A stretch of 64,000 bases of DNA from VGJW01 sp035285595 (lineage in GTDB: Bacteria > Cyanobacteriota > Sericytochromatia > S15B-MN24 > VGJW01): NCBI GenBank assembly GCA_035285595.1, contig JAYKGV010000054.1, forward strand, positions 1 to 64,000, written 5' to 3'. The notes below the pieces were generated by a model. The model was not told where the DNA came from, made no database searches, and worked only from the letters and a program-made list of their open reading frames with translations. Shown here in pieces: positions 45,650-53,661 of this stretch. Each line of letters begins with the position of its first letter. Position 1 is the stretch's first letter. The position numbers and the translations under genes were made by a program.

Positions 45650-46647
45650 GGAGTCGGTACCTCCCGCAGGTTGCCTCCTGCCGCCTGCAGGTTGTGTTGC
45701 TCGCGGACGAAGTAGAGCGGTCGTTGTCGGACCTCGTCGAGAATCCGCCCGATGTACTCGCCGATGAGTCCGATGGTCAGCAACTGGACGCCGCCGATGA
45801 ACAGAATGGCCACCATCAAGGAGGACCAGCCGGGGACCGTCCCGTGCTGCACCAAGGTTTCCCAAAGGACCCAGCAGATGGCGAGAAAAGCCGCGAGCGA
45901 GACCCAGACCCCCAGCCACGACGCGACTTGCAGAGGGACAAAAGAGAATCCGGTCAGGCCGTCGAGTGCAAAAGCAATCATCTTTCGCAGGGGGTACTTC
46001 GTGGTTCCCGAATGACGTTCCGCACGGTCGAACAGCAGTCCGGTCTGACGAAAGCCCACCCAGCTCACGAGGCCACGCAGGAAACGGTGTCGCTCCGGCA
46101 GTCGCCTGAGCGCGTCCACGACCTGGCGGTCCATCAGGCGGAAGTCGCCCGTGTCCACGGGGATGTGGACATTGGTGAGGCGTTTGAGGATGCGGTAGAA
46201 GGCCTGAGCCGTCCAGCGCTTGAAGGCGGTTTCGCCGAACCTCGTGCGGCGCTGTGCATACACGACATCCCATCCTTGTCGCCACAGGGAAATCATTTCG
46301 GGAATAAGCTCCGGCGGGTCCTGCAGGTCGGCATCGATGAGGATGATCGCGTCGCCTGTCGCGTGATCGAGACCGGCCGTGGCTGCAATCTGGTGTCCGA
46401 AGTTGCGAGAGAGGCCGATGGTCTTGATACGGGAGTCCGCTGCCGCGAAGTCCCGCATCAGTTCGAAGGTGCGATCACGGCTGCCGTCATCCACCAGGAT
46501 GAACTCCCACGGCGAGCCCAGGGCTTCCAGCACGGAGATGACCCGAGACTTGAGCGCCGGCAAGCCTTCCTCTTCGTCGAAGCACGGTGCCACCACGCTC
46601 ACGCGTGTGCGCGCGGCGTCAAGACGTGGCCGAAGGTCCGACGGCAT
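45646..46647 (-). CDS. GT2-family polyprenyl-phosphate glycosyltransferase with two C-terminal helices (GtrB-like)
   Basis: A 333-residue enzyme. The catalytic domain shows VSVVAPCFDEEEGLPAL, LVDDGSRDRT, GLSRNFGHQIAATAGLDHA and LIDADLQDPPEL. The C-terminal third has two membrane helices (about 245-300), as in GtrB/ArnC. It would load undecaprenyl phosphate with a sugar for use outside the inner membrane, fitting the GT39-like and EamA-like proteins of the window. It is the first gene of the minus-strand run and divergent from another GT2. Confidence 0.92.
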   Translation of the reverse strand: MPSDLRPRLDAARTRVSVVAPCFDEEEGLPALKSRVISVLEALGSPWEFILVDDGSRDRTFELMRDFAAADSRIKTIGLSRNFGHQIAATAGLDHATGDAIILIDADLQDPPELIPEMISLWRQGWDVVYAQRRTRFGETAFKRWTAQAFYRILKRLTNVHIPVDTGDFRLMDRQVVDALRRLPERHRFLRGLVSWVGFRQTGLLFDRAERHSGTTKYPLRKMIAFALDGLTGFSFVPLQVASWLGVWVSLAAFLAICWVLWETLVQHGTVPGWSSLMVAILFIGGVQLLTIGLIGEYIGRILDEVRQRPLYFVREQHNLQAAGGNLREVPTP

Positions 46648-46822
46648 CGATCAGGGACAGGGAAAATCCAAGAGGAGCAGGGTGTGTATGCTGGAAAGCA
46701 TAGCCTTTTCCCCCGAGATTGCGCCATGTTGTCGTCCGTCTATCGATTGGCCTGTGCCGCCGGGTCGCGTGACCCGGTGGTCCTGTACACGTTGGCGTGC
46801 CGTGCTTCCGGATGGGTTCGGC

Positions 46823-47740
46823 ATGGCAGTTGAGCGCGTGGGCGTCGTGCTGGTCAGCTGGCACTCTGGGGATACGTTGGCGCCATGCCTGGCGTCCCTG
46901 CCGGCCTCGGCCGAGGTCGTGGTGGTCGATAATGCCGGTGAGGCCGGGTTTGCGGAGCGTCTTGAACGTCTTCGCCCGGGAACACGGTTGTTGGTACCCG
47001 GCAGGAACCTGGGCTTCGGTCGTGCGTGCAATCTGGGCGTGGCCGACCTCGCGACCGAGTTCGTGCTGCTGCTGAATCCTGATGCCCGCCTTGAGCCTGG
47101 GGCCCTCGCCCTGTTGGTGGAAGTTCTCAGGGACGATCCGAGCCTGGCAGCGGTGGGGCCCGCCGTGGCCGCCGCGGAGGGAGGCTGGGAGCGGACATGG
47201 GGTGAGGATCCGTCGTTTTTCGCCGAGTGGCGCGAGCGGCGCAGGGGGCGCACGACCGCGAACCGGCCGACGGCGAGTCGTCATGTGCCTTGGCTTAGCG
47301 GATGCTGCGTGTTGCTGAGACGAGCGGTCTTCGAGGAGGTAGGGGGATTCGACCCAGGATACTTTCTTTACTACGAGGACGCGGACCTGGGCCGCAGGAT
47401 GCGGTACGCCGGGTTTCGCCTTTGCCTCTGGCCGACAGCAGGAGCGTGGCACGGTCGAGGAGCTTCCACAGGTCGGCTGGGAATGGGGCTGGATTGGTAT
47501 CGACGACAGTCACAGGTCCGCTATTACCGCAAGTTCAACGGCCCTCTGGATCGACTGGCGCTCGCCCTGCGTCTGGCCATGGTCCTGCTGCCCAGGTGCT
47601 TGCACGGCCCAGATGCCGCGCACGGCCGTGCCCTGCTACGGCGGTTGATCGGAACTCGGGTCGAGGTGGCCGAGGCCGATTTCCCCGGACTGGACCATGG
47701 ACTTCAGGAGGTGACGAGCGCCTCGCGGCGGGCCATGTAG
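46823..47740 (+). CDS. GT2-family glycosyltransferase (rhamnosyltransferase-like)
   Basis: A 305-residue GT-A enzyme. It shows VGVVLVSWHSGDTLAPCL, VVVDNAGEAG, GRNLGFGRACNLGV, LLLNPDARLEPG and WLSGCCVLLRRAVFEEVGGFDPGYFLYYEDADLGRRM. These are the usual series of WbbL-like rhamnosyltransferases. ATG 46823 has no good ribosome site and the frame is open upstream, so the start is uncertain. It is the only plus-strand gene of the block and overlaps rfbD by 37 bases at the 3' ends. Confidence 0.88.
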   Translation: MAVERVGVVLVSWHSGDTLAPCLASLPASAEVVVVDNAGEAGFAERLERLRPGTRLLVPGRNLGFGRACNLGVADLATEFVLLLNPDARLEPGALALLVEVLRDDPSLAAVGPAVAAAEGGWERTWGEDPSFFAEWRERRRGRTTANRPTASRHVPWLSGCCVLLRRAVFEEVGGFDPGYFLYYEDADLGRRMRYAGFRLCLWPTAGAWHGRGASTGRLGMGLDWYRRQSQVRYYRKFNGPLDRLALALRLAMVLLPRCLHGPDAAHGRALLRRLIGTRVEVAEADFPGLDHGLQEVTSASRRAM

Positions 47741-48612
47741 CGGGCGAGGGCATCCTGCCAGGAGGGCAGCGGCGGTTCGCCGAGCGCTCGCCAGGAAGCA
47801 TCCGACAGGACGCTATGGGGTGGCCGTGGCGCCGGGCGGCCTGCCTCGGCCGTGGACTGTGGCAGGATTGGCGTGGCGAGGCCACCGAGGCGGACGATCT
47901 CCTGGGCGAAGCCCCACCAGGTCGTGGGATTCTGGTTGGTCAGATGGAAGATGCCGGTGGCATCGTGATCCTGCAGGCGGATCAGGGCTGCGGCCAGGTC
48001 TGCCGTGGACGTCGGGCAGCCGTGTTGGTCGTTGACCACACGCAACTCCGGTCGGGCGACGGCTGCCTTGAGGATGGTCTCCACGAAGTTAGGGCCTTGA
48101 TGCCCGAAGAGCCAGCTGGTGCGGACGATCTGGTGGTTCGAGACGTCAGCGGCAGCTTTTTCACCGGCCGCCTTGCTGCGGCCGTAGGCCCCCAGCGGGG
48201 CGACGAGGTCCCGGGTTTCATAGGGGGTTTGCTTGCTCCCGTCGAAGACGTAGTCGGAGCTGACATAGACGAGACGTGCTCCAGCACGGCGGCAGGCAGC
48301 CGCCAAGCGGGCCGTCCAGCGGCCATTCACCGAGAGCGCCGAATCCCCCTCGGTTTCGGCCTTGTCGACCTGGGTGTAGGCAGCGGCGTGCAGTACGACC
48401 TCGGCTTCCCCGATGCCAAGGTCCAGCAGCTCCTCCACCGTGACGTCATCCTGCCAACGCCACGAACGGTAGCGGACCTCCTTCGGCAGGTTCGTCGCCG
48501 ATTGATCCCGGGTGCCGATTCCCGAGACGGTCCAGTCCCGGGCCAAGGCGGCGGACGCGAGATCGTGTCCAAGCATGCCGGACAGACCGGTCACGAAAAG
48601 GTGGCGTGCCAT
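47704..48612 (-). CDS. rfbD: dTDP-4-dehydrorhamnose reductase
   Basis: The last enzyme of dTDP-rhamnose synthesis. The 302 residues show LFVTGLSGMLGHDLA, HAAAYTQVDKAE, YVSSDYVFDGS, YGRSKAAGE (Tyr-x3-Lys), RTSWLFG and DQHGCPTST. It is separated from rfbA and rfbB by three glycosyltransferase genes, and the 3,5-epimerase gene rmlC is not in the window. A strong hairpin lies in its leader. Confidence 0.94.
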   Translation of the reverse strand: MARHLFVTGLSGMLGHDLASAALARDWTVSGIGTRDQSATNLPKEVRYRSWRWQDDVTVEELLDLGIGEAEVVLHAAAYTQVDKAETEGDSALSVNGRWTARLAAACRRAGARLVYVSSDYVFDGSKQTPYETRDLVAPLGAYGRSKAAGEKAAADVSNHQIVRTSWLFGHQGPNFVETILKAAVARPELRVVNDQHGCPTSTADLAAALIRLQDHDATGIFHLTNQNPTTWWGFAQEIVRLGGLATPILPQSTAEAGRPAPRPPHSVLSDASWRALGEPPLPSWQDALARYMARREALVTS

Positions 48613-48634
48613 AGCTTGTGCGTTTCTTTCGGTC

Positions 48635-48661
48635 GAGGTTCCGAACCCGTTGCGGAACCTC
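48635..48661 (-). promoter_or_regulatory. Perfect 9-bp inverted repeat in the rfbD leader
   Basis: GAGGTTCCG (48635-48643) and CGGAACCTC (48653-48661) are perfect inverted repeats with a 9-base loop, 23 bases upstream of the rfbD ATG. It could be an operator or an RNA hairpin in the leader. There is no U-tract after it in the rfbD direction. Confidence 0.4.
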
Positions 48662-48790
48662 TCCCAAAGGTAGCACCGCAGATCATCAGTGGAGTTGCGG
48701 CCATCGAGGTTCGAAGGCCCCCGCAGAGGACTTGCCCGGAGAAGACCGTGGAAATCTCGAAGAGGGTCTTGCGGGACTTGGTCAACGGAG

Positions 48791-48829
48791 TTAATATCCC
48801 TTTGTCTTAACTTAAATCTATCTTAACTA
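48791..48829 (+). promoter_or_regulatory. AT-rich TTAA repeat cluster, PHO-box-like
   Basis: In an otherwise GC-rich spacer, TTAA occurs at 48791, 48807, 48812 and 48823. CTTAACTT (48806-48813) and CTTAACTA (48822-48829) fit the cyanobacterial PHO-box unit PyTTAAPyPy(T/A), and CTTAAATC at 48811 lies exactly 11 bases before the last unit. This lies 55-93 bases before the subtilisin-like gene. Phosphate control is a hypothesis. Confidence 0.35.
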
Positions 48830-48883
48830 CACATTGACCCCGGCCTCACAGTCGGCAGGGGCAAGGAGACGGGGGCTTCGCTG

Positions 48884-50149
48884 ATGCGCCGTTTTTCTGA
48901 GATTCTTTCTGCCTCCGTTCTACTTGCCGGTTGCGGTGCTGCGCTGCCCTCGACGGGGGACAGCGCGGCCGCGACGGGTGCGGTGACCGGGCAAGCCATC
49001 GCAGGCGAGCAGGTCGTTCAGGTCAAGGCGGGCACGCGTTTCGTGGCGCCTGCCGGAGCGAGGGTGGTGGATACCCTGGATCTGGCCGATCTTGGCTCCT
49101 TCTTGTTGGTCAAGGCCGAGGGTCCTGCCCTGCTGGCTTCCTTGAAGGCAATCAAGGGTGTGGTTGGCGTCGAGCCGAACCGTCGGGTGCAGCTGGAAGT
49201 GCCGGCTTACCGTCCTCGGGCTCTGGATTTGATCCGAGGAGCTTTCGCTATCGACGATCCTCTCTTTGCCCAACAGTGGTATGTGGATCGGATCGGGGCC
49301 CAGAAGGCCTGGAGCCGTACGCGGGGGGAAGGTGTGGTGGTCGCCGTCGTGGACACGGGAGTGGACCACGGGCATCCTGACCTCGCCGACAACATCGTGG
49401 ACAAGGGCTATTCCTTCGTGAACAACCAGCCCGACGGTATAGACGAGCAGGGGCACGGCACGCATGTCGCCGGAACCATCGCAGCCGTCCAGAACAATGC
49501 AGAGGGCGTGACGGGGGTGGCCCCCAGGGCTCGCATCCTGCCCGTGCAGGTCTTGGCCGCCACGGGTGGAGGCAGCCTGTATCAGATTGCCAAGGGTGTG
49601 AAGTACGCGGCCGACTACGGGGTTCGCAACAAGGTCCATGTCGTGGTGAACATGTCGCTCGGCGGCGCAGCCACTGTGGATGGCGTGTCGTACACCACGG
49701 GTTGGTATGCGACCCGCAAGGGCGCGCTGCTGGTCGCTGCGGCCGGTAACAGCAATACGGTCGTCGGCACGCCGGCCCGCTGGGACAAGTATTACATGGC
49801 CGTATCCGCCATCAGCGAAAAGGATGAGAAGGCTGCCTTCTCCAACTACGGTCCCGAGATCAGTGTGGGTGCACCAGGCACCAACATCGTGGCCACGACG
49901 CCGACGTACGAGGTACCGCTCAACAAGTTCGGCTATCCAAAGTTCTACGCTCCCTTGCAAGGGACATCGATGGCTTGTCCGGTCGTTGCGGCGACCTGTG
50001 CATTGACCTGGTCGGTTCATCCCGACTGGGATTGGAAGAAGGTTCGCGCCCACGTCGAGCGGACCTCCCTGGACCTGGGACCGAAGGGCCACGACGTGGT
50101 CTTTGGTCACGGACTTGTTCAGGCGGATGCCGCCCTCGGCCTCCGGTGA
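48884..50149 (+). CDS. Subtilisin-like serine protease lipoprotein (S8)
   Basis: A 421-residue exported protease. The N-terminus has a lipobox (VLLAGC), then a propeptide of the I9 type (about 40-105) that would keep it inactive until cleaved. The catalytic triad is complete: Asp157 (VVAVVDTGVDHGHPDL), His191 (GHGTHVAGT) and Ser362 (GTSMACPVVAA), with the oxyanion Asn in VAAAGNSN. AAGGAGA lies about 15 bases before the ATG. An AT-rich TTAA-repeat element lies upstream. It is followed by a tiny ORF and a terminator. Confidence 0.93.
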   Translation: MRRFSEILSASVLLAGCGAALPSTGDSAAATGAVTGQAIAGEQVVQVKAGTRFVAPAGARVVDTLDLADLGSFLLVKAEGPALLASLKAIKGVVGVEPNRRVQLEVPAYRPRALDLIRGAFAIDDPLFAQQWYVDRIGAQKAWSRTRGEGVVVAVVDTGVDHGHPDLADNIVDKGYSFVNNQPDGIDEQGHGTHVAGTIAAVQNNAEGVTGVAPRARILPVQVLAATGGGSLYQIAKGVKYAADYGVRNKVHVVVNMSLGGAATVDGVSYTTGWYATRKGALLVAAAGNSNTVVGTPARWDKYYMAVSAISEKDEKAAFSNYGPEISVGAPGTNIVATTPTYEVPLNKFGYPKFYAPLQGTSMACPVVAATCALTWSVHPDWDWKKVRAHVERTSLDLGPKGHDVVFGHGLVQADAALGLR

Positions 50150-50208
50150 CGTCTACCCCGAATTGAATCGGCTATTGCGCCGTTCACATATCCCGAAGGA
50201 GTCCCCCC

Positions 50209-50283
50209 ATGCGTCAATGGACCACAGAAGGCACCTTGCAAGGTGCTCGCGAGACCAAGATTCGCCTGCCGTTCATTCGCTGA
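50209..50283 (+). CDS. 24-codon small ORF with strong ribosome site
   Basis: ATG at 50209 is preceded by AAGGAG (50196-50201) with 7 bases spacing, an ideal site. The predicted peptide is basic (MRQWTTEGTLQG..., ending LPFIR; five Arg and one Lys) and ends at TGA 50281-50283, 16 bases before a terminator-like hairpin. It follows the subtilisin gene by 59 bases. No family is known to me. It could be a real small protein or a leader peptide. Confidence 0.45.
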   Translation: MRQWTTEGTLQGARETKIRLPFIR

Positions 50284-50299
50284 TCCTGAAAGTTTTCCG

Positions 50300-50331
50300 A
50301 GGCCCGCCGTCCATTCAAGGGAGGCGGGCCT
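50300..50331. terminator. Hairpin terminator between convergent genes
   Basis: AGGCCCGCC (50300-50308) and GGCGGGCCT (50323-50331) form a perfect 9-bp stem with a 14-base loop. It lies between the small ORF and the convergent metallophosphoesterase-like gene. T-rich flanks are short in both directions, so it is probably a bidirectional but weak intrinsic terminator. Confidence 0.6.
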
Positions 50332-50344
50332 TGATCCGTCCGGT

Positions 50345-51271
50345 TTAGCGCTTTTCAAGCAACGGTTTGGCCGTCGGTGTGAAGAGGTCTCCCCAGAGAA
50401 TCTCGCCCGGACCGACCAGCGCGACATCAAGCCCGCTCCACCTGCGCAAGGTACCTTTGCGCAAGTGACCGGCCACGATCTGAACCCCCGGAAGTCCACG
50501 CAGCAGCCGAGCGACTTTGCGCGCTTCACGCCGATCGTCCAGACCGTCGGGTCCGCGTCCTCCCGGCACCACCGGTGGACGCTGCAGCACCACCCACGTG
50601 CGCTTGCTGCCTGAGCTTTTGGCGGTATGGACCTGACGCTCGAGCCAGGCAAGCTGCGTGCGCCCGAGGTGATGATGACGATTGTCCAGCAGGAAGAAAT
50701 GCTGTCCCTGCCACGAGAAGGATCCCCACGCCGTTCCCAACCGATTGCGCACGGTCGTCGAATCATCCTTCAGGCCTGCCAATAGATAGGTGGGATGGCC
50801 CGAGCCCCGGATGATCGTCATCGCCGTACCCAGGGACGTGCCACCCACTGCAATGGCAAAGCGGGGGGCGCGGCCGGCCGCGTGGCTTGCCTTCCAAGCC
50901 TTGCCGACATTCAGGGTGAACGCCACCTTCCCGCCGGTAGCCTCACGTGGACGCAACGACCAGGAGCCCGTGCCACCCCCCGCCATGGCAACCGGAACCG
51001 ACAGGTTGCCGGTTGGGCCTGCGGTACCTTCGCCCACGCTGCCACGGCTGATCAAGACTGAACCGGGCATCACGTTGGTCCAGCGAAGGGGGCCACTCCA
51101 GTTGGTGGTCTGGTGATTGCGGATGGTTACTGCGGCGTTCGGACAGTTGGCCCAGATCACCGGAGCCTCTCCAGAGGCGGCAGGAGCCAAGCCTCCGTGC
51201 GTGATGTCGAAGGATACGCCGCCGAACGTCAGCGGGGCGGCGAGGGCGGGAAAGAGGAGCCAGTCGATCAT
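50345..51271 (-). CDS. Exported metallophosphoesterase-like protein lacking the metal ligands
   Basis: A 308-residue protein with a hydrophobic N-terminus (WLLFPALAAP) that may be a short signal. An Ig- or purple-phosphatase-N-like region spans about 15-130. The second half follows the calcineurin-phosphoesterase layout: FAIAVGGTSLG, GSFSWQGQHFFLLDN, RTQLAWLERQV, TWVVLQRPPVVPG and VQIVAGHLRKG. The positions of DxH, GDxxD, GNHE and the late H and GHxH are GGTSLG, a GLKDD-like stretch, absent, QRPP and GHLR, so catalysis is unlikely. A binding role is inferred; the family assignment is moderate. Confidence 0.5.
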   Translation of the reverse strand: MIDWLLFPALAAPLTFGGVSFDITHGGLAPAASGEAPVIWANCPNAAVTIRNHQTTNWSGPLRWTNVMPGSVLISRGSVGEGTAGPTGNLSVPVAMAGGGTGSWSLRPREATGGKVAFTLNVGKAWKASHAAGRAPRFAIAVGGTSLGTAMTIIRGSGHPTYLLAGLKDDSTTVRNRLGTAWGSFSWQGQHFFLLDNRHHHLGRTQLAWLERQVHTAKSSGSKRTWVVLQRPPVVPGGRGPDGLDDRREARKVARLLRGLPGVQIVAGHLRKGTLRRWSGLDVALVGPGEILWGDLFTPTAKPLLEKR

Positions 51272-51441
51272 GGGCCGGGTGCCGTCAAGGCCCGTCGGTC
51301 AGTCCGGGGGCAGGTGCTTCTGGAGGAGAGCAGGGACATGGGGTGGAAGGGGTGGCCCTTGGCGGGTATCCTAGAACACCTTGGTCGCTTCAGGGCGCCA
51401 AGCGTGCTATCCCTGCTTAAACCATCCCCTGCAAGGTTTCC

Positions 51442-53661
51442 GTGCTACACGTCGCATTTGTCTGGCATATGCACCAGCCCACTTATCGCGAGCGGGGCAC
51501 GGGCTTCGCTCACATGCCTTGGGTTCGCTTGCACGGGGTCAAGGACTACCTCGACATGCTGCTTGTGCTCGAGCGTCATCCCGGTATCCGCCAAACCTTC
51601 AATCTGGTGCCATCCCTGCTCGATCAGATTGTGGCCTATGCGGATGGCAGTCTGACAGATACCGCCCAGGAGCTGTTGCTGCGTCCGGCAGCTCAGTGGA
51701 GTCATGAAGACAGGACCTACGCCCTGCAGCGCTTCTTCGATTTGCATTGGGATCACATGGCACGGCCTTGGCCTCGCTATGCCCAGCTGTTGGCCAAGCG
51801 TGAGGAGCTCTTGGCTTCCTACAGCCCTTCCGAAGCCGTGCGAGCCTTTACTCATCAGGAATGGACCGATCTTGCCGTCTGGTTCAATCTCGCCTGGGTC
51901 GATCCCTCCTGGCGTGAAACGGAGCCGCTTCTTGAGCGGCTGATCGCCAAGGATCGGGGATTCGACGCAGACGACACGCGTCAGCTGGCCGAACTACACC
52001 GGAGTCTGATGGCCAGGATCATCCCCGCCTATCGGGACATGGCCGCTAAAGGCGTCATCGAACTGACCACCACACCCTATTATCATCCCATTCTGCCTTT
52101 GCTGATCGATACGCATTCGGCTCGGCAGGCGAGACCGAGCCTGCCACTTCCCCGGCGTCGCTTTGCGTGGCCGGATGATGCACGTCATCACGTGCGCTCG
52201 GGGCTTGATCGTTTCGAGGATCTGCTCGGCCATCGTCCTCGAGGCATGTGGCCCAGCGAGCAATCTGTCTCTCCCGCTACGCTCGCGCTTCTGGCTCGTG
52301 AAGGCGTGCGTTGGACACTGTCCGACGAAGGGGTCTTGGCCCACACGCTGGGCGTTCGGCTCGAGCGTGATGGCCATGGTCTGCTGTCGCGGCCCGAGCT
52401 GCTCTATCGTCCGTACCTCGCGCGAACGACCTCAGGCTCTGTGGCGGTTACCTTCCGAGATATCGTGCTTTCCGATCGCATCGGCTTTACCTATGCCACG
52501 TGGGAACCCGAGGCCGCGGCGGCCGATTTGCACGCGCGCTTGCGCGCTATCGCTCGGCGCACCCCCCTCGAGAATCCGCTCGTGACCTTGGCCCTCGATG
52601 GTGAAAACTGCTGGGAGCATTATGTGGGTGACGGTCGACCGTTCCTCGACGCCTTGTACCGTCGTCTTTCCGCCGACCCCGACATCGAGGCGTGCACGGT
52701 TTCTTCCTATCTCGAGCGTTATCCGGCCCGAGTGGCCCTGCCTCCCATCCACTGCGGTTCCTGGATTGGTTCGGACTTCACGACGTGGATTGGCGAACCT
52801 ACCAAGAACCGGGCCTGGGAGTTACTGGCTGAGGTACGTGCCTTCTGGCAGGGGTATCAAGGTCCCGGCAAGGATGAGGCCTTCCAAGAACTGCTTGCTG
52901 CAGAGGGTAGTGATTGGTTCTGGTGGTTCGGAGTCGGTCATGATTCTGGTCAGGATGAACGCTTCGATGCGCAGTTTCGGGCTCACCTCCGGGCTGCCTG
53001 GCGAGCCATGGGGCAGCCGGTGCCTGTAGAGGTCGATGAGCCCGTGACGCCGAAGGCCCAACCCGGTCAAGAGGGTCAAGGAACTCACGATCCCGCCGCT
53101 GGGCAGGGGGCGATGCATCAGGCGGCCGACCATGGCCTGGGTCGATTGGACTGGTGGTCGACCGATGCCGCCTTGACGATGCGATTGGACCTCGGACCTG
53201 CGTTTGCCAGAGCAGCGGGCGACCAGATCCTCGTCGCGTGGTTCCATCCTGGACGGACCGGTCACAATGCTCCCTTGCCGGTGCAGGCCTTGGGTGTACA
53301 TGCTCCTGTGGCTGATTTCCACTTCTCTCACCTGGTGCGTATTACCCCCTCGGAAGCTACGGTTCATTTCGAGGAAGCCGGTGAGTTTCGGGTGTGGCAT
53401 CGCCTTCCTGTCCAGATGTCCTCAAGTGGTCTCGATGCAGTCGAGTGGACCGTGCCGTGGGCTTGGATGAGAATGATGCCGGGAGACGAAGCTCACTTCA
53501 TCGTGGTTCACCTGCGCGAAGGTTTGCTTGCGGATTGTGCTCCTCTGGCTTCGACCTTACGGGTCTGTCGTCCGAGTTTTGCGGGCCACACGGGGCAGGA
53601 ATTGGTGAAATCGTCCTCTGACGGGGAACATGGGCGTTTGGGTGCCGCCCATTCTCCATGA
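51442..53661 (+). CDS. Glycoside hydrolase family 57 protein
   Basis: A 739-residue alpha-glucan-active enzyme (alpha-amylase, amylopullulanase or branching type). It begins with the family's VAFVWHMHQP. The nucleophile Glu273 is in RGMWPSEQSVS and the acid/base Asp386 in LALDGENCWEHY; both are present. GSWIGSDFTTWIGE is also typical. After an acidic linker with GQEGQ there is a beta-rich C-terminal domain (about 570-725). No signal peptide is present, so it acts in the cytosol on glycogen-like polymers. The GTG start lacks a strong ribosome site. It overlaps the HD-GYP gene by 4 bases. Confidence 0.92.
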   Translation: MLHVAFVWHMHQPTYRERGTGFAHMPWVRLHGVKDYLDMLLVLERHPGIRQTFNLVPSLLDQIVAYADGSLTDTAQELLLRPAAQWSHEDRTYALQRFFDLHWDHMARPWPRYAQLLAKREELLASYSPSEAVRAFTHQEWTDLAVWFNLAWVDPSWRETEPLLERLIAKDRGFDADDTRQLAELHRSLMARIIPAYRDMAAKGVIELTTTPYYHPILPLLIDTHSARQARPSLPLPRRRFAWPDDARHHVRSGLDRFEDLLGHRPRGMWPSEQSVSPATLALLAREGVRWTLSDEGVLAHTLGVRLERDGHGLLSRPELLYRPYLARTTSGSVAVTFRDIVLSDRIGFTYATWEPEAAAADLHARLRAIARRTPLENPLVTLALDGENCWEHYVGDGRPFLDALYRRLSADPDIEACTVSSYLERYPARVALPPIHCGSWIGSDFTTWIGEPTKNRAWELLAEVRAFWQGYQGPGKDEAFQELLAAEGSDWFWWFGVGHDSGQDERFDAQFRAHLRAAWRAMGQPVPVEVDEPVTPKAQPGQEGQGTHDPAAGQGAMHQAADHGLGRLDWWSTDAALTMRLDLGPAFARAAGDQILVAWFHPGRTGHNAPLPVQALGVHAPVADFHFSHLVRITPSEATVHFEEAGEFRVWHRLPVQMSSSGLDAVEWTVPWAWMRMMPGDEAHFIVVHLREGLLADCAPLASTLRVCRPSFAGHTGQELVKSSSDGEHGRLGAAHSP

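Noticed and set aside
46687..46702. TATGC...GCATA inverted repeat between divergent glycosyltransferase genes
   Set aside because: Only 5 bp arms; expected by chance in a region of this size.
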